Positions 12,901 to 24,881 are shown, counted from the stretch's first letter. The stretch is 64,000 nucleotides of DNA from Medicago truncatula (GCF_003473485.1 NC_053044.1:38320091-38384090); one strand, 5' to 3'. The notes: generated by a model from the sequence alone, not told the origin. A program made the numbers and translations.

Positions 12901-15900
12901 ATTTCTCTAAAGGTTAAGGACAGAAAAGAGAAAAATAAATTTTCGTGTCTTCTCAAGTTTTTCCAATCAGGAAGTCGGTGAAAAAAATTTAAAAATAGCT
13001 GAACTGGACGGGTGCATCAAATATGTATGGACCTCTAAAAAATGGTCCAAAGGTTGACTCTTACCATTTTTAGTAAATCTTAATAAAATATTATATCTCT
13101 TCCCTGGTAAGGGTCCACCTTTGGACCCTTTTTGAAAGGACCATATTAGTAGAAAACCCAAATTGGACATATATAATACATAAATAAATTCATCTGAGTA
13201 AGCATTTCCTTCAGGATGCAAATAATTAATAAAAATCGATCTTTCTTGGAGATGTAGCAATGATTGACTTTGCCAATACAGCAGGAAGCATGTAGCCTTG
13301 ACCAACATATCATTATATTCACTTTTTGACACATACCCGTTATTCAGATGGCGACTGAAGACTATAGCATCTGCACCAAGCCTCATACTACTGGTCTTGA
13401 AGCCATTTCCATCTAGAACATCAAATACAAAATAATTATGAAAGAGATTTAAGAGAATAACAAAGTTATTGCAGAAAGGATGTCACGCTCCATACACTGT
13501 CCAATAGAAAGCTTTGAATTTTTATCTGAAAATCCAAAACTCATGCAGCGTCGCATTGCTTCCGGATCCATGCCACCACCATCATCTGATTTTCAAATGC
13601 CAGTACCAAATCAAAACAATTAGAATGATCATACTCAGTGCAAACATATTCCTTCACAACGCAGGAACTTAAAACCAAAATGACTACCAACTACCTATAT
13701 CAAAGAGTTCCAGAACCAACATACCTTGAATCAACAATGCCGGACTTCCATCTCTTGGATTTGAAGTTTTATCTACACTGACAAAGGTAGCCCCATTTTG
13801 GATCTATCCTAAGAACAAATGTCAACCATGCAATATAAGATACGAAGGAAAAAAAAATATAAAGGTGGTAGAACTGGAATGTGAAATGATGGTTTGTAAC
13901 ATTGAAAAACATAAAAGAGTGACAACAATAGACATTAAGGTTTTACAACAACATATGCAATGAAAATTAAAAAATACTTTAATAAACAAAAACCAGAAAG
14001 CTACTAAGGCAGAAGCAAAAACATAAATGCCGACATCTATAGAAGATTCTGGCACAGGGAAATGCCTGTATCACAAAGCAATAGACAATACTATTAGTTT
14101 GCAATAGCCCACTCGGTATGCTACAAATGAAAAAAGAAGATGGCAGACCAGCTTAGCCTAAGCAAGCACACGAAGGCTTCTAACTGTAACAGAAATGTCC
14201 ACAAGTCTTAGTTCAACCGGCAAAAATGTTGAAATTGTTATGCCGGACGCCATGACCGAGGTTCGAACCCCGGCACCTCCCCTTGTGTGTGTGTGTGAGT
14301 TTATAATGGCATTGCCATTTCGTCCATCTACCGGAAAAAGAAAAGAAAAAAAAATGTTGCAATAGAAAACGCTGAGTAAGCATCTAGGCTAACAGCCTGT
14401 GTAGCTAACTGACCTTGAGTCAATTAGATCCTTCTGGTATAGCACACTTCAGAGTTAACAACTTATTCATTCAATACATATAATATTGAGAATAGAATTT
14501 CCCTTATTTTCTACCTCACTTTATCTCGTGAATTCTCTGCCATTTTCGGTTTCTATTACAGCTAATATAATAATAGTTCAAACCCACTTGGGTTGCCCTG
14601 GTGTTGTTGGCTTGAGACCTTGGAGTGTGCTCCTCTCAAGGTCTCAGGTTCGATTCCCTCCAGAGCCAATTTCGGTGGACTAGTACATACAGAGCTTTGC
14701 TATGGCTTTAAATGGGCCCCCGCAAGTGGATGGTGGGATTGGACCCCTCGGATTAGTCGGTCCTTGGCCCGATACTGAGCAACAATAACAACCAAAGCCT
14801 TATCCTACTTAGTGGGGTCGGCTACATGGATCATATTATACCATAATGTTCTATCATAAACAGTATTCTGGTCCACCTCATTAATCTCCAAGTTTTTCCT
14901 AATAGTTTCTCTTATAGTTTTTCTAGGTCTTTTTGTGCCTCTAGGGATTTGTTCTTAATACAGAATCTATATTTTGGTTCTGCCCTTTCGGACAATTCAA
15001 GGTCGGCCCTGCCCATACGGACAATGCAAGGTTGGCACTGCCCTCATAGACCCCTTCCTCAACCCGAGACACTGGCTCATTCAAAAGTACTTCCCCGAAT
15101 CACTGGGTCTGGTCAGACCCTACCTACATGATGACAAAAATACTCCACCGGATCATAGACCCTGACATGTAATTCTCTCCCCTCGTTTGCTTAAGCTACT
15201 CCATCGAGCACATCATCCTCGACATGAGCCAGATTCATCACAAATTCACAATTCAATCATTCACAATATGCATTTAATAATTATTCAATAAATCTTGTAA
15301 CTTCAAGTCATCAAATGCATAATTCATTAAAAAAAATCACCAATTTGAGGTATTCAACAAGTAATCTGATCACGTATACTCATATAGAGAAATACAAAAT
15401 CATTCACACATCACTCCATATTTCAAAATCGGTATACATAAACAATCTCATTTTTGTATCATGATAATCCCAAGGTTATACATAAACGGGACATAGAGCA
15501 ACAAACACATCATATACACATTCACAATAGTTCAAATATCACACGTTCGTCAATTAAATCAAATAACACCTTACAAGGGTGTGTGTGTGTATATTAAATA
15601 AGAATTCAACCAACAGGAATAATCACCTCATCAACAGCATTATCAAGAAGCTCTGCTATGGCTGCAAACAGAAACAAACAAACATAAATAATCACAAAGA
15701 TAGACAATTAAAGTAGTCATAAAGAAGTCTATATAGCTGATTAGAATAAGAACATACCACCAAATGCCCACTTGTGGGAAGTTGCATTTGAGTGAAGGAA
15801 CATGGGGTGTACATGTAGATAGTTTTTCCCATCTGCAACCCAAAAAGAATAAGAAATGCATAAGAAATCTGGAATGGACAAAACTCAGTGTAATGTACCT

Positions 15901-16409
15901 GCAGGCAAAATTCTTAGGATATCTGAAAACTAAAATCCTATGCAAAAGTCAAATGGAAAGAAAAATCTGTTAACAAAAGATTGTGCAATGAAGTTACAAC
16001 CACTGAACCAAATAGTAAATTCTATCAATTTCACATACACATGTACATATGTGTGTATACCTTTGACTCCAATTTGAGAAGCATGTCCTTCGTCATAGCT
16101 TCCAGCTTTCCAAAACTGCCTCGAAAGCGGAGCAGCACAAAGGGGAGATGCATAGGAGATACCAGTATCATCGATTGGCGACGGCCCCTGCTCCAACACA
16201 CTGGAATTACTATGACCTGTACTTGGAACACTGCCACTAAAATTTTCCTCGACATCTTTCCCCGTCGCACGACTTTGGGATTTCCCACACTTGGCTTGCC
16301 GCCTGTGTTCTTGTTTCACAGCACCTGGCTCCAATTTAACAGGTACAATACCTCGAACCTTTTCACTTTCGTCGTCACTAGATAAGTCAATAACCTCTAC
16401 ACTCCCCAT
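3936..16409 (-). CDS. MORC: MORC-family GHKL ATPase (CRT1/MORC1-like), 19 exons, 643 aa
   Basis: Plant microrchidia ATPases act with RNA-directed DNA methylation and chromatin compaction in the nucleus and are linked to transposon silencing and immunity. Exons in transcript order: 16409-16061, 15832-15758, 15661-15627, 13803-13725, 13585-13496, 13412-13337, 12542-12464, 10619-10491, 9616-9518, 9433-9332, 9247-9098, 8938-8849, 7882-7831, 7298-7187, 6582-6491, 6309-6203, 4598-4519, 4332-4290, 4028-3936. All phases join without a stop (1932 nt). Visible motifs: acidic N-terminus VEVIDLSSDDE; ATP-binding ELLDNAVDE (residues 145-153), DDGGGMD (180-186) and YGNGFKT (210-216); MORC S5-like middle region; charged coiled coil at about 573-643. 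The ATG at 16409 was chosen because the upstream in-frame codons lie before a splice acceptor (TTAG/GGATAATT). Length matches the Arabidopsis MORC1/2/6 range; which paralogue is uncertain. Confidence 0.93.
5640..5870. repeat. Two-copy tandem repeat (~100 bp) in MORC intron
   Basis: The stretch 'gccacataaccacc...gatgggctt.ata.atg.agttaaacaaaatctcaaaa' occurs at about 5650-5740 and again at about 5751-5860, both followed by a 'gtgcatgttatga' phrase. It lies within the 1.6-kb MORC intron 4599-6202, which otherwise shows no coding sequence. Confidence 0.6.
7362..7770. mobile_element. MITE-like element with diverged inverted ends in MORC intron
   Basis: The left part (7362-7445: tattttgccacaaaa, then caatttggatggttag and aatggttaactac) and the reverse complement of the right part (7690-7770: tattttgacacaaa, caatttagatggttaa, cgtggttaattac) align over about 75 bp with mismatches. 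No clear target duplication was found. It sits in the intron between the exons ending at 7298 and starting at 7831. Confidence 0.6.
11229..12010 (-). mobile_element. Decayed Ty3/gypsy retrotransposon fragment (protease and RT) in MORC intron 7
   Basis: Minus-strand translation at about 12000-11890 gives LLLVNSGARHNFIARELMV, a retroelement aspartic protease with Asn in place of the catalytic Asp of D-S-G-A, followed by a stop. At about 11400-11280 it gives KDGIWRMCVGYWALNKVIIP then PDKHPISTIDEPLDE, the start of a Ty3/gypsy reverse transcriptase with Gly in place of the conserved Asp in VDYRALN. Protease lies upstream of RT as expected. Many stops and shifts separate the parts, and no LTRs were recognised. 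The 1.84-kb intron 10620-12463 owes part of its size to this relic. Confidence 0.8.
14203..14345 (+). mobile_element. tRNA-derived SINE in MORC intron 3
   Basis: A-box-like 'tcttagttcaaccggcaaa' is followed about 50 bp later by a perfect B box 'ggttcgaacccc', then a GT repeat and a 3' tail ending in an A/G-rich run. No folding tRNA is present. Confidence 0.75.
14584..14780 (+). mobile_element. tRNA-derived SINE (second family) in MORC intron 3
   Basis: The element starts 'cttgggttgccctggtg', has B box 'ggttcgattccc' at about 14647 and a G/C-rich body 'gggcccccgcaagtgga' typical of a widespread plant SINE family. It abuts an RTE LINE tail on its right. Confidence 0.75.
14783..14956 (-). mobile_element. 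RTE-type LINE 3' end fragment
   Basis: Minus-strand translation gives RPRKTIRETIRKNLEINEVD then RTLWYNMIHVADPTK and a stop, the C-terminus of the RTE ORF, followed by the family's 3' end (GATAAGGCTTTGGTTGTTATTGTTG). Only the last ~170 bp remain. It lies in MORC intron 3 (13804-15626). Confidence 0.8.
14957..15600. other. Remainder of MORC intron 3
   Basis: No gene seen. A direct phrase (tctgccc..cggacaa..caaggt..gcac/ccctgccc) repeats near 14980-15040. The sequence may be an old repeat, but I could not assign it. Confidence 0.35.
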
Positions 16410-16417
16410 AATTATCC

Positions 16418-16875
16418 CTAACAAAATAAATCATAGAAAAAAAAGAAAAAAAAACGGATTAACATAAATAACCAAAGAAAGCAAGTAAATTCAATTCAAT
16501 CCTTGTAGTACCCACGCATTCAATTAATTTACTTTTTCAAAATTTGATCAGATGTGGTGTCAGTGTCGTGTTTGGTATCAGTGTGATTACTTCAAAGAAT
16601 TGAACAGTAAGATATGAAATATGAACATGCAAGTTAGTTAAGTTAGTCAAACTACATTGGTAATTTAACATATAAAGTTGAAAACATAAAAGAAAAACAA
16701 TGAATGAATTTCCAAATTTATATAATTGAAAAAATAAAAAAATAAAAAATAAAGAACGGCGAGAGTGAAAAGGAAACATGCAGGGCGTGATCAGAGAGTG
16801 AATGTGAAACGAATTGAAGCGAGTTAGAGAGTTAGGGTTTGGAAGAAAATGCAGAGGAAAGTTGTAGAAACTTAC
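16418..16875 (-). other. 5' UTR intron and leader of the MORC gene
   Basis: On the minus strand a good donor CTCTC/GTAAGT at 16876/16875 and an acceptor TTGTTAG/GG at 16418/16417 define a leader intron. Its acceptor lies 8 nt upstream of the start codon at 16409. Transcription probably begins shortly above 16876. Confidence 0.6.
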
Positions 16876-16899
16876 GAGAGAGAAAGAATTGAAAGTAGT

Positions 16900-17755
16900 T
16901 GTTTTTTAGTCTGGTAAACAAATAAACAAATCAAATCAAATATACTTTTCACAACTACTTAATTGTGTCACTTCCCTAAACTCATAGACGGTACTTCTTC
17001 TCTCCTACTTGGGTTTAAAAAAAAATATATATATATATAAGATTTGAATATTAATTATTGTCAACAAAAAGATTTTAAATTTTAATTATAGGATTCTCGT
17101 CAAAAATATGATATTAGGACTTCTGAACGAGTGTGTTCGGTTCTATTTATATGATTTTCAAATAAAATTTATTTTATTATCAAAATCAAAATAGCATTAG
17201 GTTTGGTTTGGGGTTTTGTGAGGCAACCTAATCATTAAAAGGATCAAAATCAAAACATAATAAAATAAAATAAAGGACTGCATAAATAGATAACCATTTC
17301 AACAACAAAAAAAATAGATTACCATTAAAAGAGTCAAAATCAAAAGCAGAATAAACTCATAATCAAGGATTACATAAGTATCCTTAAGAAAAAGATTACA
17401 TAAGTAAAATTTTCATAAAAAAAATAGTCATATGTTTACTTCTTGAAGTATTGAGGAGACGAATCATCGACACCACAATCACGCGGTGTCTTTATTCAAT
17501 TCACGTGACAATTGTCTTTTAACAGCGTCAAAACTAATTGATGGCTACGATAAAGGAGGCAAAAAAAAAACTATAGGTTAAATTTAAAGAGGCAATATAT
17601 ATAGTGTTACTCTCTATCTTTTGTTACCTAGTGGGCTTTCTACACTGCAAGCCCATTCTTTTCATTTGATTAAATTATTCAATTAAATATTTAATTTTTT
17701 ATTTGAATATTTTATTGTGTGATCTATATTATATATTTTATTTTTTTATATCCCC
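16900..17755. other. AT-rich spacer, MORC promoter side
   Basis: No coding sequence recognised. It includes the presumed promoter of the minus-strand MORC gene and an AT microsatellite near 17025-17040. Confidence 0.4.
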
Positions 17756-17932
17756 GTGAGCTTAATTCAGTTGGTAGGGATATTGCATATTATATGCAGG
17801 GGTCGGGGTTCGAACTCCGGACACCCGAGATATTGCATATTATATGCATGGGCCGGTGTTCGAACCCTAGACATCTCACTTCTCCACATTTATATGTGTG
17901 AGTTCTAACCACTAGACTACTTATAAAAAAAA
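17756..17932 (+). mobile_element. tRNA-derived SINE with internal 50-bp duplication
   Basis: A box 'gtgagcttaattcagttggt' is followed by two consecutive 50-bp units (17779-17828 and 17829-17878). Each begins 'gatattgcatattatatgca' and carries a B box ('ggttcgaactcc' and 'gttcgaaccct'). Then comes the usual 3' region 'cacttctccacatttatatgtgtgag' and an A-rich tail. The single-unit form is common in Medicago-type genomes. Confidence 0.85.
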
Positions 17933-18599
17933 TCATTAATAGTTTCAGTTAGATTTACGATTCATATTAAGAAAATCAGGCTCGCCCTCAATCCAAACAA
18001 GGTTTGGATCACCTAGAGCATATTGGGTCATGTCACTTGCCAATTTATTATTCTCCCTACTAGTCCAACTAAACATATGTCTAATGAAGAAACCTTTTCT
18101 GATCACTTGTACCTAAATAATGTCTCTTAAGACTTGTTAAAAAAAAAAAAATAATGTCTCTTAAGAATCTGTTTTGTTCAACGAATAGGAGAGGAGATGA
18201 GAGATTTTAATGAAGGGGAGAGAAAGGGAGGGGAAATATTTTAATTAAACATTTCTTTGGTTCAAAAGAGAGAGGGGATGAGTTTTTAATTAAAAGTGTG
18301 TTTGGCTCACAAGGGGAAGACATAGATTTTAAAATTAGTTTATTGTTTTACCCTTTAACTTAATTAAACACATGAACGGTGTAAATAGGCTTCTGAAACA
18401 GTAACAATGTATGAAGGAGTGATAACAATAAGGTTAATAAAGTAACAAAACAATAATAATGTAATCAATAACAACACAATGACATAATGGATTACTCACA
18501 GTTCACGTTGGAGACTGTTTGGAGCATCGGTTGACAGCAACAAAGTGGCAGTATGGTTGGAAGAGTGGTTTTTACATGTAACAAATAAGAGTGATAGAC

Positions 18600-18775
18600 A
18601 ACATAATAATAAAAGTTATTACAATGATAATATAACCTAATAATAATAAAAGTTGTTGCAATTTGTCAAAAAAAAAGTTGTTACAAGGATAGTATAACCT
18701 AATAATAATAAAAGTTGCTGCAATTTGTCAAAAAAAATTGTTACAAGGATAATATAATCTAATAATAATAAGAAT
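18600..18775. repeat. ~64-bp tandem repeat, about 2.5-3 copies
   Basis: The unit contains 'acaaggataatataacctaataataataaaagttg.tgcaatttgtcaaaaaaa'. It repeats from about 18605 to 18770 with few changes. The flanking 17933-18600 shows no gene. Confidence 0.75.
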
Positions 18776-18881
18776 TTTCCTTTTTATTTAAACATTTTAT
18801 TGTATTACCAAGAGATTGGGAATATAATATTAAATATTAACCGATAAAAAAATATTAAAATAATCGTTCACTCGCAATTAA

Positions 18882-19120
18882 TTAAGCTATAATTGCATAG
18901 TTTAATTGAAAAAGATATTTAGGTAGTATTTGACCTTACATTTTATGCCGATTAATCAATATTGTTCTACCTTCTAAAAAAATTTATCAATTAATTTAGC
19001 TATAATTGCATAGTTTAATTGAAAATAATGTTTTAGTAGTGTTTGACCTTACATTTTATGTTGATTAATGTATTGTTGTACCTTCTACAAAAAAATCTAC
19101 CAATTAATTCAAGTATAATT
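18882..19120. repeat. ~120-bp tandem repeat block, left copy
   Basis: Two and a bit units of 'ctataattgcatagtttaattgaaaa...gtagt.tttgaccttacattttatg...attgtt.tacctt'. The block is nearly identical to 24882-25112, exactly 6 kb to the right. Confidence 0.85.
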
Positions 19121-19239
19121 TATGTGGAGACAAGTTTATGTTAATTTATTTCATGATAGTAGAGAAAGGAAATTAAAAAGAAAAAATAGAATACGAAAAA
19201 GGAATTTGAATATATGGGTAGCATGCTTTATCCGAGAAA

Positions 19240-20860
19240 TTATTGAGAATGGACTGAGTTATCGGTAATCATATAGGTTTGTTGAAGTGGTTGAAGATTT
19301 TTGGGTAATTATTTTACCAAAAAATTAAACTTAATTAAAAAAGCGTCACGTCATTTTCAAATGTCTAATAAACATGTTTTTTTTTTTTTTAAGAAACAAA
19401 TAAACATGTACTTTGTCAACTAACATAACACATCTGCATTTTTCCATTGTAACATCCCATTAAAGACCAAATGTAAAGTAATTTTAAATGATAAAGGTTG
19501 AATAAAAAATGGCATGAAAACGAATGATATCTAAAAACTATATTTAAGTTAGTAAATAAATAAACAAATGACATCTAAACACCAGCAAAATAGTTCATCT
19601 TAATGTTAGGACGACACAGGGAGCCTATATTGTGTTTGCTCATCATATTATGCTAAGAACAATCACACAATGGAGATTGACACCACATATCGACTTAAAA
19701 TATCTAATGAGCGTATTTTTTCAACTCAGCATAACACTTCTACATTTTTCAATTCTTAGATCCCACCAAAGACTAAAAGAAATCATTTGAAATAATAGAT
19801 CTTGAATAAAAAAAAAGCATGAAAGCAAATACATCTCTAAACTATAAATTTTAAGATGAAAAAATTTAATAAATGATACCAAAAACTAAATAGTTCATCA
19901 TAATATTGTGTCTTCTGAAGGAGCCTAATTTTTTTTTCTATAATTAGTTTAGACTAAGATCAACCACAAAAGTAAGTTTCACACTACATCTTCATCTAAA
20001 ATCTTAAGACATTATGTACATAAGTTATCTCACTTATATTTTCCTCACCATCTACCATTGAATTCAATGTGAAACTTTAATTCACATATGACACATTAAC
20101 ATCTCTTAAATGTGAGACTTTTTGCATGTGTAATATGGTGACATATCCAAATTATAAGGACAAATTGAGACCTAACATGAAAAAGGATTTTATTACATGA
20201 GGTAGATGGTAAGGAAAACAAATAAGGGGTGTGTCCTTTAACCTTGAAAGTATTCGGTATGTAGTGAATTGCTTGCAATTTTGTAGGTTTGGTGAAGGAT
20301 CAAGAGATTTTTTTTATATGAGATAGATGGTAAGAAAACAAATAAAGGGTGTGTGCTTTGACCTTGAAAGTATAACAAATGGATTGAGTTGCTTGCAATT
20401 TTGCAGGTATGTTGAAGGATTAGGAGATTTTGGGGTAATTATTTTACGAAAAAAATAGACTCAATTAAAAAACGTCACATCATTTTAAAATTTCTAATAA
20501 GTATATATTTTTGTAAATTCAAAATAATACATTTATCTTTTTTCAGTGTCAGTGTTCACAAAAGATCAAAGTCAAAGAATTTGAAATAATGAATTTTGAA
20601 TAAAAAAAACCATGAACGTGAATGAAATATAATAACTAAAATTTAAGATAAAAAGGTTAAATAAATTACATATAAAAACTAACAAAACAGTTCATCATGA
20701 TTTTGAGATTTCTAGGGGATTCTGCATAGAGTTTGATCACCATCTTAGATTAAGAGAAACCTCACAAGTGAGATTGATATCATATCTTTGTCCAAAACCT
20801 TTAGGCATCAGGAGTCATCTTACTTATATGATGTTCAAAATCTATTATTCCATCCAATAT
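19240..20860. repeat. Local repeat family, several diverged copies
   Basis: A unit starting around 'gagttatcgg/ttgcttgcaattttg...ttttgggtaattattttac.aaaaaa' and continuing 'aaa.gtcacatcattttaaaat.tctaataa.catat' recurs at about 19254-19640, 19690-20110, 20390-20850 and, beyond the solo LTR, 24070-24660. Shared trailing phrases include 'aagacattatgtacataagttatctcacttatat' and 'tccaatgtgaaactttaa.tca'. No coding sequence. The copies flank and are interrupted by the LTR at 21159. Confidence 0.65.
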
Positions 20861-21158
20861 AGAACCTGAATACGTATTTGATAAATTATTATCTTTTAGT
20901 CAAGTGGGCAACTATCCACGTCCGTAATTACATGACGTATTTAAATATGATCAAATGAAAGCACAAAATGTTCAAAAATTTTGGTTGGCGGTGGTTTCAT
21001 GGAGAGGGGTTTATGTTTCTTTCTTCCATGAGAAGAAATAAAGAAAATTAAAAGCAAAAAAAAAAAAATCATAAAAGGAATTGAAACAAAAGGGAAGATA
21101 GGCGAAATAAAATATGTATTGTGCATTTTTTCGTAAGAGTATAGAGAATAGCGTGAGT

Positions 21159-24069
21159 TGTAACGCCCTAATTGTTATTTAATTATTTTAGTTGATTTAA
21201 AGTCTTTTATATGATTTTAAATGATTTATGTTGATTTTGTGGTGTAGTGTATTTTATTAATGATTTATTTTTATTATTTAATAGAATAATGTGAGAAATA
21301 TAATTATTAAGGAGTTTGAGGTTAAATTGGAATTAATAGAAATTAAGAGGAGTTAAGGAATATTTGGGAGGTTACAATAGGTTGGGAAAATAGAAACTGA
21401 GGGTCAGAATCAGTTTTACGTACAAAACAAGAGTTTTGGGAGAAAAGCCAAGAGAAGCTAAAGAGCCAGGAAGAGGAGTCCGATTTCTGTAGAGCTGTTC
21501 GTCGAAATTAAGGTAAGGGTGAGGCTAACATTCAGTAATCATAGTGTATAAATTCTGAATTTGTGATTTAACATGTTTTTGTTCTTAGGTTGGATAATTG
21601 AGAATTAGGTTTTGAGAATTGTAATTAGTTGTTAATTGAATAGAAAATTCATAGAATTTGTGTACAAATGGTGTTCTGATTATAGGTTATTCATAGTATA
21701 ATGTTCCAATCAGTTTTGGGGTTGGGTTAATGAAAATTGGGATTTTCCCTTGAAGAGTCGGTGTATAAACGTTTTGCAAATAAGTGATTATGTGAGGTTT
21801 TGGAAATCGATATTTGGGTGGTTGAAACTTAAATTTTTCTGTAGATTATGATAGAGCTAAGTGTCAGGAGCGTGTAGGCGAAAACGGCATCGAAAACGGG
21901 TTAACGGTTTGGATTTTACGCGTGAAAACGTGAAATTAGAAAATCTGATGTTGTCTGTCGAGCAGAAATCGGGCTACGATTTTGACCAGGTTTTGGGGTG
22001 TTTCAGCACGTAAAATATCGGACTACAATGGGGAAAAATCGGGCTACGATTTTGCCTGACTAGGAACTTTTAAAATGCATTTTTCTTCGCTCCAATTGCT
22101 TCCAAACTTCTTCCTAAGTGTAGGGACTTTATCCTAACCATCCAGAGATGTTTTTAGGTAAGAAATAACCTTGTATAAAATGGCTAATGAGTTCATGAGT
22201 TGGTCTTTGGGGTATAAATGGATGAACTTGATTGTGTGAGCATGATTGTGATCAATTGTATATTTTTTAGAATTGTTGGATTTACTATAATGATTTGTTG
22301 ATGACTCTGATGTATGTTTACATTTAATTAAATCATACATGTTGTTGAATTGTGGAGTTGAAAGTCATATCATATATATGCATTGTTGAGTTGTATGTAT
22401 ATATACACAAGTGGAGTCCATTGCATAATCATAAAAGTGAGAGAGCTTCGGCTCTGGAACGCCTTGTCGTTCAAAGTGGTGGAGCACTAGTTGCTCAAAG
22501 TGGTGTTTAGTGGTGAGGACTTATGTCCTGAAAATGAATGCTTTAACCATTCTACAACGGTGAGGGCTACGGCCCTGAATATGGTACCACATGCATGCGC
22601 ATTGTTGAGGAGTCTTAGTGGAGTCGTTGAGTAGTTGCATGAGTCGTTGTTGTTGGTTGAAATTGTCAGTGTTGATGATGTTGTTGATTATGAAATATAT
22701 ATGTATATTGAAGCATTGTTGATGTTTAGGGTGTTAGATTTAATTGATGAATTATATATCTATTATTGATGAAATTAAGAAGATTAATGATGTTGTTAAT
22801 GATGATTGATGTTGTTAATGATGTGGTATATTTGCAAATGCATTATGTGGAATTATATATGATGTTTAAGTTGTGTTGATTATCATTTGATATTGTTATA
22901 TCTTGAGATGTCTATGTGCTACCTGTGATGCTGTTGAATCTTAACTAAGATGTAAATGTTGGTCTAAGTTGTAAGCGTTGTTGATTTGTACGTTGTCGAA
23001 TAAGTCATAAGTATGTTATGCAAATTGCCGATGTTGTCATCATCGTTCGTGTTGTTGTTGAAGTCGTAGTTGTACGTAGCCGTTGTTGGTGAATGATTAT
23101 GTCAGGTGTTGTGTAAGAGGTGATGTACGCTTACTTTGTTGTGTTATAAGAGGTGATGTACTCTTACTTTGTTGTTGTTTTATAAGAGGTGGTGTACTCT
23201 TACGTTGTTGAATTATGAGAGGTGATGTACTCTCACGTTGTTTATGTTGTTGATTAAGCTGTTGTTGTTGTTGTTGGGAGAGTTGTTGTCGTTGTTGTAG
23301 AATCTTGTTGTTGTCGTCGTTGTTGGTTGAATTAGTAAGTGTTACTAAAATTAAAGAAGTAAGAATATTATTATGATGATTTGTTGTTGTTTACATTATT
23401 ATAAGATGATGATTATGTTGTGTTGTCTATATTATTATGAGAAGATGTTTATGATATGATGAATTATGTTGTTATACAATGAGGTTTATGATGTGATGAA
23501 TGTACATGATGTGATGAATATGATATTAATGTTGACTATAAGTTGATTGATGATTTAATGAAGTACTATACGAAGAATTATTATTATAAATTGGTGAAGT
23601 TTAAGTTGTTAAATACGGTTGATGATTTATATATCTATTATTATTGTTTGTGAATCTCACCCCTTCTGCTTGGAAATGTTGCCATTCGTATGGGTAATTT
23701 GCAGGTGATGCAGAGTAGTTGCTGCTAGTTGCGGTACACATGAGTCTTAGGTGCTCTGATATGTAACGGGATGAAGATCTTTATTGTTTTCCATATGTTA
23801 CGTGATTTATCATGACTTTTATGTTGAAGACTGTTTAGACTGAATTTTTATTAAGTTGTTTAAGTTGAGGCCGTCGTGCCAACATGATGTTTTATTAAGA
23901 TATTTTCCGCTGCATTGAGATTTAATTTTGATGTTATGAAATGATTGAAATAATAGTAAAATTGCTATATTTATGTTTGAAAGAAGTGTAACATTCCGTT
24001 TAAGGTGTTTTACTCTGATTTATGCTAAAAAAAAATAAAAAAATCAAGTTGAGAAAACGGGGTGTTACA
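21159..24069. mobile_element. Probable solo LTR (2.9 kb) of a Ty3/gypsy-type retrotransposon
   Basis: The segment begins TGTAACGCCC and ends GGGGTGTTACA, i.e. TG...CA termini with short inverted ends. It is flanked by a perfect 5-bp direct repeat TGAGT (21154-21158 and 24070-24074). There is no internal coding region and no second LTR copy in the window, so it looks like the product of LTR-LTR recombination. Long LTRs with these ends occur in Tekay/Del-type chromoviruses, but that label is inference. It contains GTT-rich stretches and a small minisatellite. Confidence 0.78.
23108..23245. repeat. Minisatellite in the LTR, ~40-bp unit, four copies
   Basis: The phrase 'aagaggtgatgtac.cttac' (last copy 'gagaggtgatgtactctcac') recurs four times at about 40-bp spacing, separated by 'tttgttgttgtt..' runs. 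Confidence 0.75.
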
Positions 24070-24839
24070 TGAGTTGCCGGTTATTTTCTGGGTTGGTTGA
24101 ATGAGTCCGAGATTTTTGGGTAATTATTTTACCAAAAAATTAGATTCAATTAAACAAACATCACATGATTTTTTTTAAGGAAAACGTTACATTATTTTAA
24201 ATTGTCTAATAAACATATATTTTTATCAACTCAGCATAAGACATCGACAATTTACAATTTTCACTTGCCACCAAAATTCAAAAGTGAATAAATTGAAATA
24301 ATAGACGTTGAAAGAAAAAAAATCATATGGAAGAGAATGATATATAAAAACTAAACTTTAAGATAAAAATTAAACAAATCACATCCAAAATCTAAAAAAA
24401 ACAATATTGTGATTTCTAAAAATAAAAAATCAATATTGTAATTTTCGCATAATCCTACATTGAGTTTGATCATCTCAATAGACAAAGAGAATCCACACAA
24501 GTGAGCTAAACACCACATCTTATCCTAAACCTTAAGAAATTAAGCATATGGATCATATCACTTATATGTTGCTAAACATTTACTATCGCATCCAATGTGG
24601 AACTTTAGCTCAGACTCGACAAATCAACATATCTCACTTAAGTATAAGACTCTCTGCAATCGACATCTGTCACCGGGATTCACCCATGCTTCATTCGCAA
24701 AGTCGAACCAAGTTATGATATCATCATTAGACCTCATGGAAAGAGCCAACACTGGTGTTTACTGGTGTTGATCTACCCATTAGATATAGAACAACCACAT
24801 AAATGAGAATAATACATCTTCATCCAATGTTTTAATTAC

Positions 24840-24881
24840 GACGAAATTCTAGCTCGTGCTTGGCACGGGTTTCCAAGCTAG
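24840..24881 (+). mobile_element. Helitron-like 3' terminus
   Basis: A 7-bp stem CTCGTGC (24853-24859), loop TTG, GCACGGG (24863-24869) is followed after 8 nt by CTAG (24878-24881) and then T. This is the plant Helitron 3' signature: a hairpin just before CTRR, inserted next to T. The junction coincides with the start of the tandem-repeat block at 24882. The 5' end (TC) was not located, so element length is unknown; the 24075-24840 repeats probably belong to it. Confidence 0.7.

Noticed and set aside
14203-14345. Possible tRNA gene
   Set aside because: A and B boxes are present but no cloverleaf; it is a SINE. The same applies to the other B-box hits at 14647, 17810, 17865, 45880 and 51290.
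16410-16424. Upstream start of the MORC frame (extra five codons)
   Set aside because: The first codon there is TTG, not ATG, and the stretch crosses the 5' UTR splice acceptor; the ATG at 16409 is the start.
19105-19125. Candidate Helitron 5' end (TCAAG...)
   Set aside because: Preceded by T rather than A and the bases belong to the satellite unit; not supportable as a 5' terminus.
23108-23245. CRISPR-like regular repeats
   Set aside because: The ~40-bp units are adjacent tandem repeats in a plant LTR with GTT-rich filler, without unique spacers; a eukaryotic context.
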